A stretch of 64,000 nucleotides of DNA from Oscillatoria acuminata PCC 6304 (GCF_000317105.1 NC_019693.1:4403227-4467226); one strand, 5' to 3'; positions 9,355 to 19,301 are shown, counted from the first letter of the stretch. Numbers and translations: made by a program. The notes: generated by a model from the letters alone, not told the origin.

Positions 9355-9490
9355 GTTATGAGGGTTAACTGGCACGTGAAAGGCTGTGGCGTAGGCTTGG
9401 AAAGCACGCTCACGGCGATTAACGCACCTGATTCTTTACGAACCGTTACAAGAATATCATAATCATAACGATTTTGAGTAGGGTTGTCTG

Positions 9491-9553
9491 GGGAGGGTGG
9501 GGGAGATGGGGGAGATGATGGGGAGGGTGGGGGAGGATGGGGAGGTAGGGGAG
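9491..9553 (+). repeat. G-run tract (GGGGAG-type), possible G-quadruplex former
   Basis: About 60 bases are made of GGGAGGGTGGGGGAGAT-like units with many G3-G5 runs. A complementary C-rich tract (CCCCATCTCCCCCATCCTCC) lies at 9879-9907, so the two can pair and enclose the inverted-repeat element between them. It lies upstream of the peroxiredoxin gene (minus strand) and of the small exported protein gene (plus strand). Confidence 0.65.
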
Positions 9554-9580
9554 ACTTACAAGAGTAGTGTTTTTACGCTA

Positions 9581-9852
9581 CTTCCGGTCCCCTCCCCTGT
9601 GTCTTGGTCCGGGTTAGGGTGGGGTTCTTCTTGGTCGATCGCCACTGGCGCGTCACTCATCAGAGGCGATTCCCTACGGGATAGCACCGCTTACCGCACC
9701 TGTATGGAGGCAGGTCCAATCTCCTTCTTCGTGACAAGCGATCGCCCTTGCGCGTGGACCCTCTACCTCCTAACTCTTCCTGACTTGGCCTGCGCCAAGT
9801 CAGGAGGACCCCACCCTAACCCGGACCAAGACACAGGGGAGGGGACCGGAAG
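9581..9852. repeat. 272-bp element with perfect 45-bp terminal inverted repeats
   Basis: Arms 9581-9625 and 9808-9852 are exact reverse complements over 45 bases, separated by 182 bases. The interior contains a shorter hairpin (about 9781-9805, TGACTTGGC / GCCAAGTCA) and HIP1-like GCGATCGCC. No convincing coding sequence lies inside, and no target duplication is obvious. It could be a MITE, a non-autonomous repeat, or a long hairpin RNA. The rest of the 9376-10035 gap holds the flanking G- and C-rich tracts and otherwise nothing recognised. Confidence 0.8.
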
Positions 9853-10035
9853 TTCACTTACTTAAATGTGAGGCAAATACCCCATCTCCCCCATCCTCCC
9901 CATCCTCTATAATGAAGATGCGAACTGCCCCAACCTGAGTTTCCTGTGGCGATCGGAACGGATGAAAATGCCGAGCGTCTGTAAGTAACATCAGATGACC
10001 AAAAAAGCCTTTTAAACCCGAAGGGGAAATAATCT

Positions 10036-10464
10036 ATGCAACTACCCACTCGCCCCCTGATTGCTCCTTTGTTCGCGGTGCTTTTAGCCGCAGTCGCCCC
10101 CCATCGACTCCATGCAGAAGTGGTCCAACTGCAACCTCAGTTCAACAGTGACCCGATCCAACTCCAAGGGACATCCGGTGGAGTGCAAAAAAGTGACTGT
10201 GGCAGCATTTCTGAGCAACCGAGTCAAACTCTGGAAGTTGGACAGCAGTTTCCGTATCTCCGGTTAAGAGTCGAAAGTGCTGGAGAACCGACTTTATTAA
10301 TTGAAGGTCCCACTGGACGGTTCTGTGTACTCGCCGATAGTACCGTAGGAGAACAGCCGGAAATGTCCGGTTTATGGACCGTTGGGACTTATCAAATCTA
10401 TATTGGCGACCTTGCTGGAGAACAGCATAACTACACCCTCTCGATCTCCGAAAATCCCAATTAG
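10036..10464 (+). CDS. Small exported protein of unknown function
   Basis: This 142-residue protein starts with a clear Sec signal peptide (hydrophobic core LIAPLFAVLLAAVA, cleavage likely after RLHA). The mature part is about 115 residues, beta-rich, with two cysteines (SDCGSI and GRFCVL) that could form a disulfide. The repeated pattern TLEVGQQFPYLRLRVES / PTLLIEGPTGRFCVL / TYQIYIGDLAGE resembles small periplasmic beta-sandwich proteins of cyanobacteria, but I cannot name the family. A GAAGGGGAAA ribosome site precedes the ATG. The last four bases overlap the end of the convergent kinase gene, so no terminator fits between them. Confidence 0.75.
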   Translation: MQLPTRPLIAPLFAVLLAAVAPHRLHAEVVQLQPQFNSDPIQLQGTSGGVQKSDCGSISEQPSQTLEVGQQFPYLRLRVESAGEPTLLIEGPTGRFCVLADSTVGEQPEMSGLWTVGTYQIYIGDLAGEQHNYTLSISENPN

Positions 10465-13400
10465 CTGGATTCCCCCTGTTCCAGTTCCCAGTTCAGTGCC
10501 GTTTTGACCCGTTGGTATTCCAAGATCAGGTCCGAGAAAATTTCGGTGACTTCTGGGGGAGGCGGGGTGTTGGTGTTGTGATGCGATCGCCCGATGGATT
10601 CGAGTTGCTGACTCAGGTCCGCCAGACTCATTGCACCCACTGCCGCACTCGTTGATTTCAGCGAGTGCGCTGCTTCTTGCAGTTCAAAACTATCATCCTG
10701 GGCGATCGCCACGGTGAGCAGGTCAATCAGCTTGGGAGACTCCTCTAAATAAATCTCGATCACCTCTTCAAGGGCCTCAATCTCTCGTAACGACTCTAAC
10801 ATTGCCGGATTCAGAACCGGGTCAGCGATCGCCATAGAGGGTGAACCCGGAGGATGTTCGGAGTCAGACCCGAATAATTTTGACCCGGGACCCTCCGAAT
10901 CCGCCCGGGATAAAGTTGGGGTCAAATGATGAGGAGAATGGTCTGAATCCACTGGCGTCAGGGCTAGAGCTTCCACCAATTCCGGCATTCGGATCGGCTT
11001 ACTGATATAGTCATCCATGCCCGCATCCAGGCAAAGTTCGCGATCGCCCTGCATTGCATTCGCCGTCATAGCAATAATTCGCGGGCGGTGGGAGAGTCTG
11101 CCGTCAAGCGCATCCTGACAAATTTGGCGAGTTGCGGCCAACCCATCCATTTCTGGCATATGAACATCCATCAGAACCACATCATAATGTTGGCGGTCCA
11201 ACGCTTGCAACACTTCAATCCCATTCCCCGCCACATCAGCGCGATACCCCAACCGATGCAAAATTTGCAGGGCCACCTTTTGATTGACTAAATGATCCTC
11301 CGCCAGCAAAATCCGTAAGGGCTTTTGTTGCGCCATCTGGGGGTCGATCGCGACTGCATTCAAATGAACCGGACGAGAAAGAATCGGTACTCCCCCAAAA
11401 ATTCCCGCCAACACATTGTACAAATAGGATTGTTTAATCGGCTTATTCAAAAATGCCGCAAAGGGGACCTTATCCGGGAGGTCCACTTCCTGTCTCCCAA
11501 TAGAAGTCAGCATCACAAGGGGGAATTCCCGATTTTTGACAATGCCTCGAATGTATGAAGCTAGAGTAATGCCATCCATTTGAGGCATTTGCATATCCAG
11601 AATGGCAATATCAAACATTTCCGAATTTTGCAGCCAATCTAGGGCTTCCCGGGCCGAACTCGCGGCCTTGGGCTTCATGCCCCAAAACAAGGCTTGACGG
11701 GTTAAAATTTGGCGGTTTGTGGCATTATCATCCACAATCAGCACCCGCTTACCGGCCAAAGACGGTTGAGTGCCATTCAGGTCCACCGGCAAAGGATTGA
11801 CCGCTGGGGTTGCCATCACAGTGAAATAGAATGTAGAGCCAGTGGGTGGCGTATCAGCTTGATCCGATTTGGCATCGGTCAAGGTAAAGATACTTTGCTC
11901 CGGGTCTGGCATTGGGGAGGACTGTTCCTGTACAGAGGAGGCGATCGGCCATTGAAATGCCGGGTCCGGGTCTCCCCCGACTCCCTCACCACTAACCACC
12001 CACATCCGACCCCCCATCAATTCACTCAGACGCTTGCTGATGGCTAAACCCAATCCCGTGCCACCATACTCGCGAGTCGTTGAAGAATCCACCTGGGAAA
12101 AAGACTTAAACAGCCGATTCATCCGTTCTGGGGGAATACCAATGCCGGTATCAGACACGGTAAATTGGATTTGACACAGGGGATTGCCGGCGCTTGAATC
12201 CGGATTCAGATCCTTGTGGAGATGACCGTTTGTCGTCTCCTGATCCTTGAGGATTAAACTATCAGTCCCGATTCCTCCGGCCTGTTGCGGAGGAATGGCG
12301 GAGGCACTCACGGAGACCACCACTTCCCCTTTTTCGGTAAATTTCACCGCATTACTGAGCAAATTCACCAAAATTTGCCGGACTCGGGTCACATCGCCGA
12401 TAATCATTTCCGGAGTTGAGGGTTCGATGAGATAGGCCAACTCGACTCCTTTTTCCGCTGCTCTAGAAGCGAGTAAATCTAGGGAATCTTCAATACAGGA
12501 GCGCAGGTTAAAGGGTTGCTGTTCTAGGTCGAGTTTCCCAGACTCAATTTTGGAGAAGTCGAGGATATCGTTAATAATGGTCAGCAGAGCATCCCCACTG
12601 GCGCGGACGGTTTCCACAAAATCGCGCTGTTCGGGGTTGAGGTCCGTATCCAACAGTAATCCGGTCATGCCAATCACGGCATTCATGGGGGTGCGGATTT
12701 CATGGCTCATGGTGGCCAGAAATTCGCTTTTGGCCCGAGTGGCAGCGAGGGCCTCATCTCTGGCCCGGGCTAAATCCGCAGCGGCGGCACGACGTTCGAT
12801 TTCACTGCCTATCCATTGAGCCATGAGTTTGAGCAGTTCTTTATCTACGGCTTTAAAAGGCCGTCCTAGGGGGGTGCTACTGGAAAAGCTGAGGGTGCCA
12901 TAGATTTTGCCCCCAACAATCACCCGAGTCCCGATATAGGCTTCTTGGGGAAAAGCAGTTTGGGTGGGTTTGCTGTGCCAACGGGTGACACTGACCGATT
13001 CAAAATAGAGGGGTTCTTTGAGGCGGAGGGTTTCGCGACAGTAGGTTTGGCTCAAGGGGAAGCGATCGCCCGGTTGGAGGGTATCGTCCGGGGATTGAAC
13101 CGCGATGATTTCATAGCGATCGCGTTTAATTCGGGATAAAATTGCCACGCTGAGTCCAAACCGCCTTTTTCCCATGATCAGTAACCGTTGCAACCGTTGC
13201 TCAAAGCTGAGTTTACGGGAAGACGTAATTTTATAAAGCGCTCGAATCGAGGCTTCACTTTCCCGCAATTCCTCATCGGTTTGATGGCGTTCGGTGATAT
13301 CCCGGGAAATGGCGACTAATTCTTCAATGTCATCAGTCTGGGGATTGCGAACCGTGCGACTGGTGCTTTCAAACCACAGGTAATGACCATATTTATGGCG

Positions 13401-14774
13401 AATCCGGTAGCTGACGGTATAACTGACTTGACCCTTGACCATTGCCAAGTAGGATTTGGCAAGGGTCTTGGCATCCTCGGGATGGAAAAAGTCATAGAGG
13501 TTACAGCCGATTAGTTCATCCGGTTCATATCCCAATAACGAATGACAAGCAGGGGAGACGTAAATAAACTTGCCTTTTGGGGTATGCCGGGAAATCATAT
13601 CGGTAGAGTTTTCCGCCATCAATCGATAGCGTTCTTCACTTTCTTGGAGCTTGTACTGGGACTCTTGCAGGGCTTTGAGCATCCCGTTGATGGTCACCCC
13701 TAAACTGGAGAGTTCATCGTGCCCGGCAATTTTGACGCGCATGGATAGGTCCCCTTTGTCTCCGATCCGTTCAACTTTTCGGCTGAGGACTGTCAGTCGC
13801 GAGAGGACTAATTTTTCAAATAACAGCAGGGTTAGACCACTAAACCCCAGACTCACCCCTAACAGGGACCCAATAAAATAGCGAACGCTGATTTTACCTT
13901 TGGCGTAAATCTCGCGATTATGGTTGATTTGAAGCAGCAAGGGGGTATTGCTGGAGATTGCTGGAATGGGGGTATAGGCGGCCATTTCCCGCTCGCTGAG
14001 GGCCTTGACCACGATGGGCGATCGCCCGGGTCCCCCTAAATCCATCCCCTGGAACGGTTCTGAATCAGTCGGGGATGGGGAAGCCCCCTCTAACTCGGTT
14101 CTCACCCCATCCAATTCCGGTGGCAAAGCGCTGATCGGGTAAACATTCAGGGATAATTGGGTCAGCTCCGCGAGGCGATCGATTTCCGCCTCATTCAGAA
14201 AGCGTCCGACCCACAAAGTCCCCCGGTACGGACCCTCTCCTTGACTGGTGAGAATGGATTGGGCGGCAATTAGGGCCGGTCCCTGGGGGAGGAGGACAAT
14301 GCCACTGAGGGGGTGGTTGTGGTGTCCGGTTTCGGTGAATTTTTTCTCAACTTGTTGTTGATAAGCTGAGGCTAAATCTTGAATCACCTCAGGCATGGGG
14401 ATTTCGACCTTTTCTTGGAAATCAAAGGCTTTGCTAAAAACAGGTCGTCTTTGTTCGTCCAGGATCAGCAACAGATTCAGCTTTAATTGAACGAAGGTTT
14501 CATTGCCAAAATTGGAGTTAACGTAGTTGGGGTCTCCCGGGGTGATAAAGCTGTAGGTATCATCCCATTCCGCATGATAGCGAGCGATGGATTTCAGTTC
14601 GTTAAGGGTCTGCTGGAGGGACTGTAAGCCTCGGATTGCATCTTGGTGGACGACTTTTTGTTCTAAGTCTTTGAAGTCTCCCAGCAAAATACTCGATGCC
14701 GTAGCGTACAGCACAACATTTAGACCTAACAGGGTCGTGCCGACTATAATCAGTATTTTCTTTCGCAATTTCAT
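10461..14774 (-). CDS. Membrane hybrid histidine kinase (CHASE4-like, HAMP, PAS, GAF, HK, two REC, Hpt)
   Basis: This 1437-residue multistep phosphorelay sensor has an N-terminal membrane helix (7-29), an extracytoplasmic CHASE4-like domain (about 55-290; YHAEWDDTYSFI, DPNYVNSNF), a second helix (298-320), HAMP (320-373), PAS (380-500), GAF (520-670), HisKA with His691 (MSHEIRTPMN), HATPase (about 800-950), receivers with Asp1060 and Asp1203, and a C-terminal Hpt with His1370 (AAHSLKSTSAAVG). A complete internal His-Asp-Asp-His chain is therefore visible. The output regulator is not adjacent. Acidic, proline-rich linkers separate the C-terminal modules. It converges on the small exported gene with a 4-base overlap. 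Confidence 0.94.
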   Translation of the reverse strand: MKLRKKILIIVGTTLLGLNVVLYATASSILLGDFKDLEQKVVHQDAIRGLQSLQQTLNELKSIARYHAEWDDTYSFITPGDPNYVNSNFGNETFVQLKLNLLLILDEQRRPVFSKAFDFQEKVEIPMPEVIQDLASAYQQQVEKKFTETGHHNHPLSGIVLLPQGPALIAAQSILTSQGEGPYRGTLWVGRFLNEAEIDRLAELTQLSLNVYPISALPPELDGVRTELEGASPSPTDSEPFQGMDLGGPGRSPIVVKALSEREMAAYTPIPAISSNTPLLLQINHNREIYAKGKISVRYFIGSLLGVSLGFSGLTLLLFEKLVLSRLTVLSRKVERIGDKGDLSMRVKIAGHDELSSLGVTINGMLKALQESQYKLQESEERYRLMAENSTDMISRHTPKGKFIYVSPACHSLLGYEPDELIGCNLYDFFHPEDAKTLAKSYLAMVKGQVSYTVSYRIRHKYGHYLWFESTSRTVRNPQTDDIEELVAISRDITERHQTDEELRESEASIRALYKITSSRKLSFEQRLQRLLIMGKRRFGLSVAILSRIKRDRYEIIAVQSPDDTLQPGDRFPLSQTYCRETLRLKEPLYFESVSVTRWHSKPTQTAFPQEAYIGTRVIVGGKIYGTLSFSSSTPLGRPFKAVDKELLKLMAQWIGSEIERRAAAADLARARDEALAATRAKSEFLATMSHEIRTPMNAVIGMTGLLLDTDLNPEQRDFVETVRASGDALLTIINDILDFSKIESGKLDLEQQPFNLRSCIEDSLDLLASRAAEKGVELAYLIEPSTPEMIIGDVTRVRQILVNLLSNAVKFTEKGEVVVSVSASAIPPQQAGGIGTDSLILKDQETTNGHLHKDLNPDSSAGNPLCQIQFTVSDTGIGIPPERMNRLFKSFSQVDSSTTREYGGTGLGLAISKRLSELMGGRMWVVSGEGVGGDPDPAFQWPIASSVQEQSSPMPDPEQSIFTLTDAKSDQADTPPTGSTFYFTVMATPAVNPLPVDLNGTQPSLAGKRVLIVDDNATNRQILTRQALFWGMKPKAASSAREALDWLQNSEMFDIAILDMQMPQMDGITLASYIRGIVKNREFPLVMLTSIGRQEVDLPDKVPFAAFLNKPIKQSYLYNVLAGIFGGVPILSRPVHLNAVAIDPQMAQQKPLRILLAEDHLVNQKVALQILHRLGYRADVAGNGIEVLQALDRQHYDVVLMDVHMPEMDGLAATRQICQDALDGRLSHRPRIIAMTANAMQGDRELCLDAGMDDYISKPIRMPELVEALALTPVDSDHSPHHLTPTLSRADSEGPGSKLFGSDSEHPPGSPSMAIADPVLNPAMLESLREIEALEEVIEIYLEESPKLIDLLTVAIAQDDSFELQEAAHSLKSTSAAVGAMSLADLSQQLESIGRSHHNTNTPPPPEVTEIFSDLILEYQRVKTALNWELEQGESS

Positions 14775-15006
14775 AGAATGCTGACACCCTCATCTTCGTT
14801 ACTCAACCGATCCACCAAAACGGCAGTTCCGGCGAAGAAATCGTTTATGTTGGCACGACCTAACTGCACGGAATAAGAGTGGCGCGATCGCTCCATAGTT
14901 CTATAGATCTGTGATCGGTTCGCTATATGGCCTACTGTATCGCCTAGGAAAGGAAGTGACGGCATCCCCCACCCCCCTAGAGCGTCGGTTCCTGATTGGA
15001 TAAATC

Positions 15007-15031
15007 GGACAAGAAACTGAGTTTCTTGTCC
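15007..15031. repeat. Perfect 11-bp hairpin with 3-base loop
   Basis: GGACAAGAAAC and GTTTCTTGTCC flank TGA. Related AAACCCGG/GGTTTCTT pieces recur at about 15062 and 19510, suggesting an interspersed palindrome family. It lies in the 14775-15369 gap upstream of the hybrid kinase; no gene is recognised in that gap. No T-run follows, so a terminator role is doubtful. Confidence 0.6.
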
Positions 15032-15369
15032 AAATTTAGTGCTAATGAGTAGAGATGCTTTAAAGAAACCCGGTTTTCTTCCCTCTACTATACCGACCCT
15101 TTAGGCCCGGTGTGATCTCTAAACTACCGCCTCATCCTTCAAATGGGTCGATCCGCGATCGCGGATCTTACCCAGGAGATTCCCCCAGGGTTGAGGTCCG
15201 GCACGATCCCGGGTGCCTTTGTCAGCTCGATCATCCCGTTGCCGGACTGGGGGAGCCTCAGACCTATAATGCCCAATCCAATTCCCAAATCAGCATCATT
15301 TGATTATCGCTTATGGGTCCAGGGAAGTAAAGAATCCAGCCCGGGCAAAACTCTCGGTGGGTCCCAGCG

Positions 15370-16881
15370 TCAAGTTCGGTGAGTTTTCAGTAATTGTGCG
15401 GTTTGCTCCGGTTCTACCAGGGTGTTGGCACAGAGGATTCCCGATGCTGCCACCGCCGGAACCCCAATGCCGGGAAGGGTGCTATCCCCCACTCGGTATA
15501 ATCCTGCAATTGGGGTATGAATACTGGGAAATGTTCCTTTTCCAGCGGCGATCGCCGGACCATAGGTGCCTCGATCGCGCCGCAGGAATTTGGCATGGGT
15601 GAGGGGTGTGCCAATCAACTCCAGGACGATGCGATCGCGCAGATCGGGAATAACTCGTTCTAAGGCTCGAAATAAAGATTGTGCTCGCTGTCGCTTCCGC
15701 GCTTTATAAGCGACATCGGACTGCCAAGAGTGGTACGGTTCCATCGTATAAGCATGAATCCCATGATGTCCCGGTGGGGCCAGTTTGGGGTCCCAGACCG
15801 AGGGAATGGAAATCATACAGGTATTCCCCGGTTCGGTAAGGTCGCGATCGCTATCATGAACCACCACATGATGTCCCGTCAGTCCCGTTAATCCTTCGGC
15901 TTTGATCCCCAGGTGCAGGTGCATAAAGCTATCTAAAACCGGGGTTTCTAGGGCTTGACGGCGATAGGACTCCGGGAGGTCCTCCGGTGCGAGCAGATGG
16001 GTATAGGTATCCCAAATTGTGGCATTGGAAATGACAATCGGTGCCTTGAGGAGGGTGCCATTTCGCAACCGCACTCCAGTGACTCGCCCTGCTTCGACTA
16101 AAATCCGCTCCACATGAGCATTCAGACGCAGTTCCCCTCCCCATCGGGTTAATCCCCGCACTAGGGCTTCAATTAGGGCGGTACTCCCGCCAATCGGATA
16201 GTCGATGGCGCTGCGACTGCGTTCTCCAAACATAAAGGCAACTTCTGGAGCGATCGTGCCGTGAGCTTTGAATCCGGAGAGTAAGAAGCATTCGAGGTCG
16301 ATTAACCGCCGCACGAAGGGGTCTTTAACATCGCGATCGAGGAGTTGACCGACGGACCCTTGAATCTCCCCAAGATGGGGCAGCAATTTGAGCAAGGCGG
16401 GCCAGTATGACAGGAGGACCGGCAGCAGTTTGCGATCGCTTCGTAAGATTAAAGTCGGAATGCCTTTGAGTGCGTCATACAAAGACAACATCCGCCGTTC
16501 AAACCGTTGGAGTTCCTGAGCGCCGGTGGGGGTAATGGTGGCAATTTCCGCCCGATAGCGATCGCAACTGCCGTAAATGGGCAGGGTAATATCTCCCAGG
16601 TGATAATGTCCCAAGGGGTCGTAGGGGATGGTTGGGACTGATTCTCCCAAAAGTTCCAGGACTTGGCGCAGGGGGTTGAGGCTTTGGGAATCTCCCAGTC
16701 CGCAGTAAAAGGAGGGTCCGGAGTCGAAGTGAAATCCCTGGCGATCAAACCCATGAGCCGCACCTCCGGGGATCCCATGACTCTCACAGACAAGTACGCG
16801 CTTGCCATACCGAGCGAGTAAGGCTGCTGTAACTAACCCGCCAATTCCACTCCCGATGGCGATCGCATCATACTCTGTCAT
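15370..16881 (-). CDS. FAD-dependent oxidoreductase, carotene isomerase/phytoene desaturase-like
   Basis: The 503-residue protein has an N-terminal dinucleotide-binding motif (AIGSGIGGLVTAALLARYG) followed by the CrtI/CrtISO signature PGGAAHGFDRQGFHFDSGPS. It ends with the family's FAD-contacting segment GLYRVGDSTLPGIGVPA. The family acts on carotenoids or retinoid-like polyenes (desaturation, cis-trans isomerisation or saturation), usually at the thylakoid or plasma membrane. Length matches cyanobacterial CrtH-like proteins, but several paralogues of uncertain substrate exist, so I do not assign crtH. The neighbours give no pathway hint. It lies 53 bases after the pentapeptide-repeat gene on the same strand, so co-transcription is possible. 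Confidence 0.85.
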   Translation of the reverse strand: MTEYDAIAIGSGIGGLVTAALLARYGKRVLVCESHGIPGGAAHGFDRQGFHFDSGPSFYCGLGDSQSLNPLRQVLELLGESVPTIPYDPLGHYHLGDITLPIYGSCDRYRAEIATITPTGAQELQRFERRMLSLYDALKGIPTLILRSDRKLLPVLLSYWPALLKLLPHLGEIQGSVGQLLDRDVKDPFVRRLIDLECFLLSGFKAHGTIAPEVAFMFGERSRSAIDYPIGGSTALIEALVRGLTRWGGELRLNAHVERILVEAGRVTGVRLRNGTLLKAPIVISNATIWDTYTHLLAPEDLPESYRRQALETPVLDSFMHLHLGIKAEGLTGLTGHHVVVHDSDRDLTEPGNTCMISIPSVWDPKLAPPGHHGIHAYTMEPYHSWQSDVAYKARKRQRAQSLFRALERVIPDLRDRIVLELIGTPLTHAKFLRRDRGTYGPAIAAGKGTFPSIHTPIAGLYRVGDSTLPGIGVPAVAASGILCANTLVEPEQTAQLLKTHRT

Positions 16882-16934
16882 CTGCCTGTTCTCCCTGGAT
16901 TATTCACGCACAGTTTTATCAATGGGCGATCGGT

Positions 16935-17936
16935 TTAATTCTGCACATCCCCATTCGGCATCGTTGTCTGGCTAAATATCGCCCCGGCAGTATTCGCGCC
17001 GCTCATTTCTGCTCGAATTAAGCTGGCTTTAGTCAAATTGGACCGCATTAAATTCGTTCTTGCCAAATATGCCTCACATAGATTCGCCTCATTCAACAGC
17101 GCATGAGACAGATTTGCCCGACTTAAATCCACCCGGGATAAATTCGCCCGGGTTAAATTGGCCCCGGATAGATTAACTTTCCCCAATTTGGCATCGGTGA
17201 TAATGGCCATATCCAGTTTAGCTCCCTCCAAATTCGCCTCACCCAACAGCGATCGTTCCAGCTTGACATTTGTCATACAAGCCCCGCTCAAATCCACATA
17301 AGACAGATTAGCATCACTCAAAAACCCGCCGTTGACAATCGCTAAAGCCATTTTTGCCCGTTCCAAATTCGCACCGCGCAAATTCGTTTCAGTGAGATTT
17401 GCCCCACTTAAATCCGCCTTCGTCAAGTCCGCACCGCTGAGGTTGACCCCGCGCAAATCCGCTCCCCGTAAATCCGCCCCCCGCAAGTTCGCCGCACTGT
17501 ATATCCGCCGTTCTTCCCGGAAGTTGGCCCCGCGCAGACAGGCTCCCCGCAAACAAACCCCGCTCAAGGTGGTTCCGCGCAAATCCGCATCACTGAGATT
17601 TGCATCCAAAAGATTGGCTAAATTGAGGTTCGCTTTACGAAGATCCGCACCTTGAAGGGTCGCCCCATGCAGGTCCGCATCGCTCAAATTCGCACCGGAA
17701 AGGTTAGCTTGATTGAGATTCGCACCACTGAGTTTGGTACTGACGAGGTAGGCTGCACTCAGGTTGACTCGGCTCAAATAGGCAAAAATCAGGTCGGCTC
17801 CGTGGAGGTCCGCTCCCCGTAATTTCGCCCCAATCAAATCCGCCCCACGAAGGTTTGCCCCCCAGAGACTAGCCCCGTTAAAATTGGTTTCTCCGGCTGT
17901 ATAGCGCCGCAACAATTCATCAACATTCATCAACAT
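16935..17936 (-). CDS. Pentapeptide-repeat protein
   Basis: The 333-residue protein consists almost wholly of A(N/D)Lxx pentapeptides (for example ANLRGADLIGAKLRGADL), predicted to form a right-handed quadrilateral beta-helix of about 15 coils. A short N-terminal helix (MNVDELLRRYTAGETNF) precedes it. One irregular insertion (REERRIYSA, near residue 143) breaks the helix. No signal peptide or extra domain is seen. Such proteins are numerous in cyanobacteria and mostly of unknown function; some mimic DNA. The start contains a small in-frame duplication (ATGTTGATGA twice), so the first or second ATG could be used. Confidence 0.93.
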   Translation of the reverse strand: MLMNVDELLRRYTAGETNFNGASLWGANLRGADLIGAKLRGADLHGADLIFAYLSRVNLSAAYLVSTKLSGANLNQANLSGANLSDADLHGATLQGADLRKANLNLANLLDANLSDADLRGTTLSGVCLRGACLRGANFREERRIYSAANLRGADLRGADLRGVNLSGADLTKADLSGANLTETNLRGANLERAKMALAIVNGGFLSDANLSYVDLSGACMTNVKLERSLLGEANLEGAKLDMAIITDAKLGKVNLSGANLTRANLSRVDLSRANLSHALLNEANLCEAYLARTNLMRSNLTKASLIRAEMSGANTAGAIFSQTTMPNGDVQN

Positions 17937-18011
17937 TATCCCTCTTTCCCCGCTGTTTACCCTGATATTAATCCCTGGATTTAGGAGTGTCTTTGTTTAT
18001 CCTAGTCGGTC

Positions 18012-19301
18012 TCAAGATGTCGAGTTATCTTCTCGCTCAATGGGTTGGTTTCTTTCTGCTTCTTCTAAGTTTATCAGAAGTTCTAGAAATTGAGAAGTAG
18101 CCTGTTTTACTTGCGTGATAAAATCTCCCATCGTTTCATATTTGACTGAAATTCCGTCCTCAATGTCTAGGGGTTCGAGTTCGTCGCTAATTTCCCGTTC
18201 GAGATGATTTAAGCGATTTTCAATAAATTGCACAATTTCTTCCACACTCTGGTTGACTTTAAGATTGAGTTTTTTCTCCAGTTCTTGTTTTTGTTGAACG
18301 GGGTCGATTTTTTTGAGGGCGCTTAAGGAAAATTTGCGATCGCTCCCGTTCAGACTCCCGGAATTCGCGGAGATAGGCGGCAACACTTCACTCAATATAT
18401 CGCTATTGTCTTGACTTTCCTCCATAATCTCACTGTAATCGTTATCGTCATCATCGGGGGTGAAGTCTTGACTAGCGTTGGTATCTTCTGCCATCCCCGC
18501 AATCATCGCAGGCATCGCATTCCACTGCTCACTCCCGGGAAAGTTAGAGTTTCCTAGGGCTGGAAGTTTTCCGATTGGGGAGTATAACGGCGTCATATAC
18601 TGCACAATCACTCCAGCGGATTGGTAGTTTTCATCCGCTTCTGGGAGGTTTTTGGCCGTTTCATATAAGTGAGTCTCTAGGGCATTGACCGTGGGACAGA
18701 GTTCATAAATTTGCTGGAACAGTTCGTCAAGCTGGATTTTTTTTAAGTTGAGCCAGTCTTCATCCCGACTAAATTCAAAGAGGCGATCAAGTGCCGAAAA
18801 AATGAGGATTTTTGCCCGCAATGGACTCGTATGCTGAACGACCTTGAGCCGCAAATCAAATATTTTTTCGGGGCTAATGGGACCCGATGATTCAGGCAAA
18901 TTTGGAAGCTCAAAGTCAGTTTCATTCGTAAAATCAGAAACAATTACCAGGGTATTTGCCAGGTCCGGAGGGAGTGGAAAATCCGACAGTCCGGGCTGGG
19001 TTGAACCATCTTCATAAAATTTACCCAAGCTGGAAATTAAAAGTTTAGCAACTAAGGCATATTGTTGGGGTTTATTAATATTGCTGACAATTCCATCTAA
19101 AGAAAATTTTAGACTCTCTAGGGTTCCGGTGACTTCACAGACTTCAATAATTAAGTCCCGTAAATTTAAAGCTGCCAGCACTTCAGAATTGTTTTCCCAT
19201 TTTCCCTGACACAGACAAAGCATTAATTTTTTAATCCGAGTTAGATGGATTTCCTGTTCTAAGTTACGAACAGTTTCATCGAGCAACTGTAAATTTTTCA
19301 T
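18012..19301 (-). CDS. Acidic helical protein of unknown function
   Basis: I do not recognise this 429-residue protein. It has no signal peptide or membrane segment. The N-terminal half is helical and leucine-rich (ETVRNLEQEIHLTRIKKLML; RDLIIEVCEVTGTLESL). Residues 275-310 are a strongly acidic, probably disordered stretch (DDDDNDYSEIMEES). The C-terminal 110 residues look like coiled coil (NLKVNQSVEEIVQFIENRLN). Codon use and HIP1 content look like the neighbours, so it does not appear recently acquired. The spacing of 75 bases to the pentapeptide gene would allow one transcript. It could be a scaffold or regulatory partner, but nothing in the sequence shows this. Confidence 0.7.
   Translation of the reverse strand: MKNLQLLDETVRNLEQEIHLTRIKKLMLCLCQGKWENNSEVLAALNLRDLIIEVCEVTGTLESLKFSLDGIVSNINKPQQYALVAKLLISSLGKFYEDGSTQPGLSDFPLPPDLANTLVIVSDFTNETDFELPNLPESSGPISPEKIFDLRLKVVQHTSPLRAKILIFSALDRLFEFSRDEDWLNLKKIQLDELFQQIYELCPTVNALETHLYETAKNLPEADENYQSAGVIVQYMTPLYSPIGKLPALGNSNFPGSEQWNAMPAMIAGMAEDTNASQDFTPDDDDNDYSEIMEESQDNSDILSEVLPPISANSGSLNGSDRKFSLSALKKIDPVQQKQELEKKLNLKVNQSVEEIVQFIENRLNHLEREISDELEPLDIEDGISVKYETMGDFITQVKQATSQFLELLINLEEAERNQPIEREDNSTS

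Noticed and set aside
8806-9462. Long plus-strand open frame of 218 codons
   Set aside because: It is antisense to the clear 2-Cys peroxiredoxin gene and has no family motif.
9497-9865. Plus-strand open frame of 122 codons
   Set aside because: It runs through the G-rich tract and inverted repeats; the translation is low-complexity and has no start signal.
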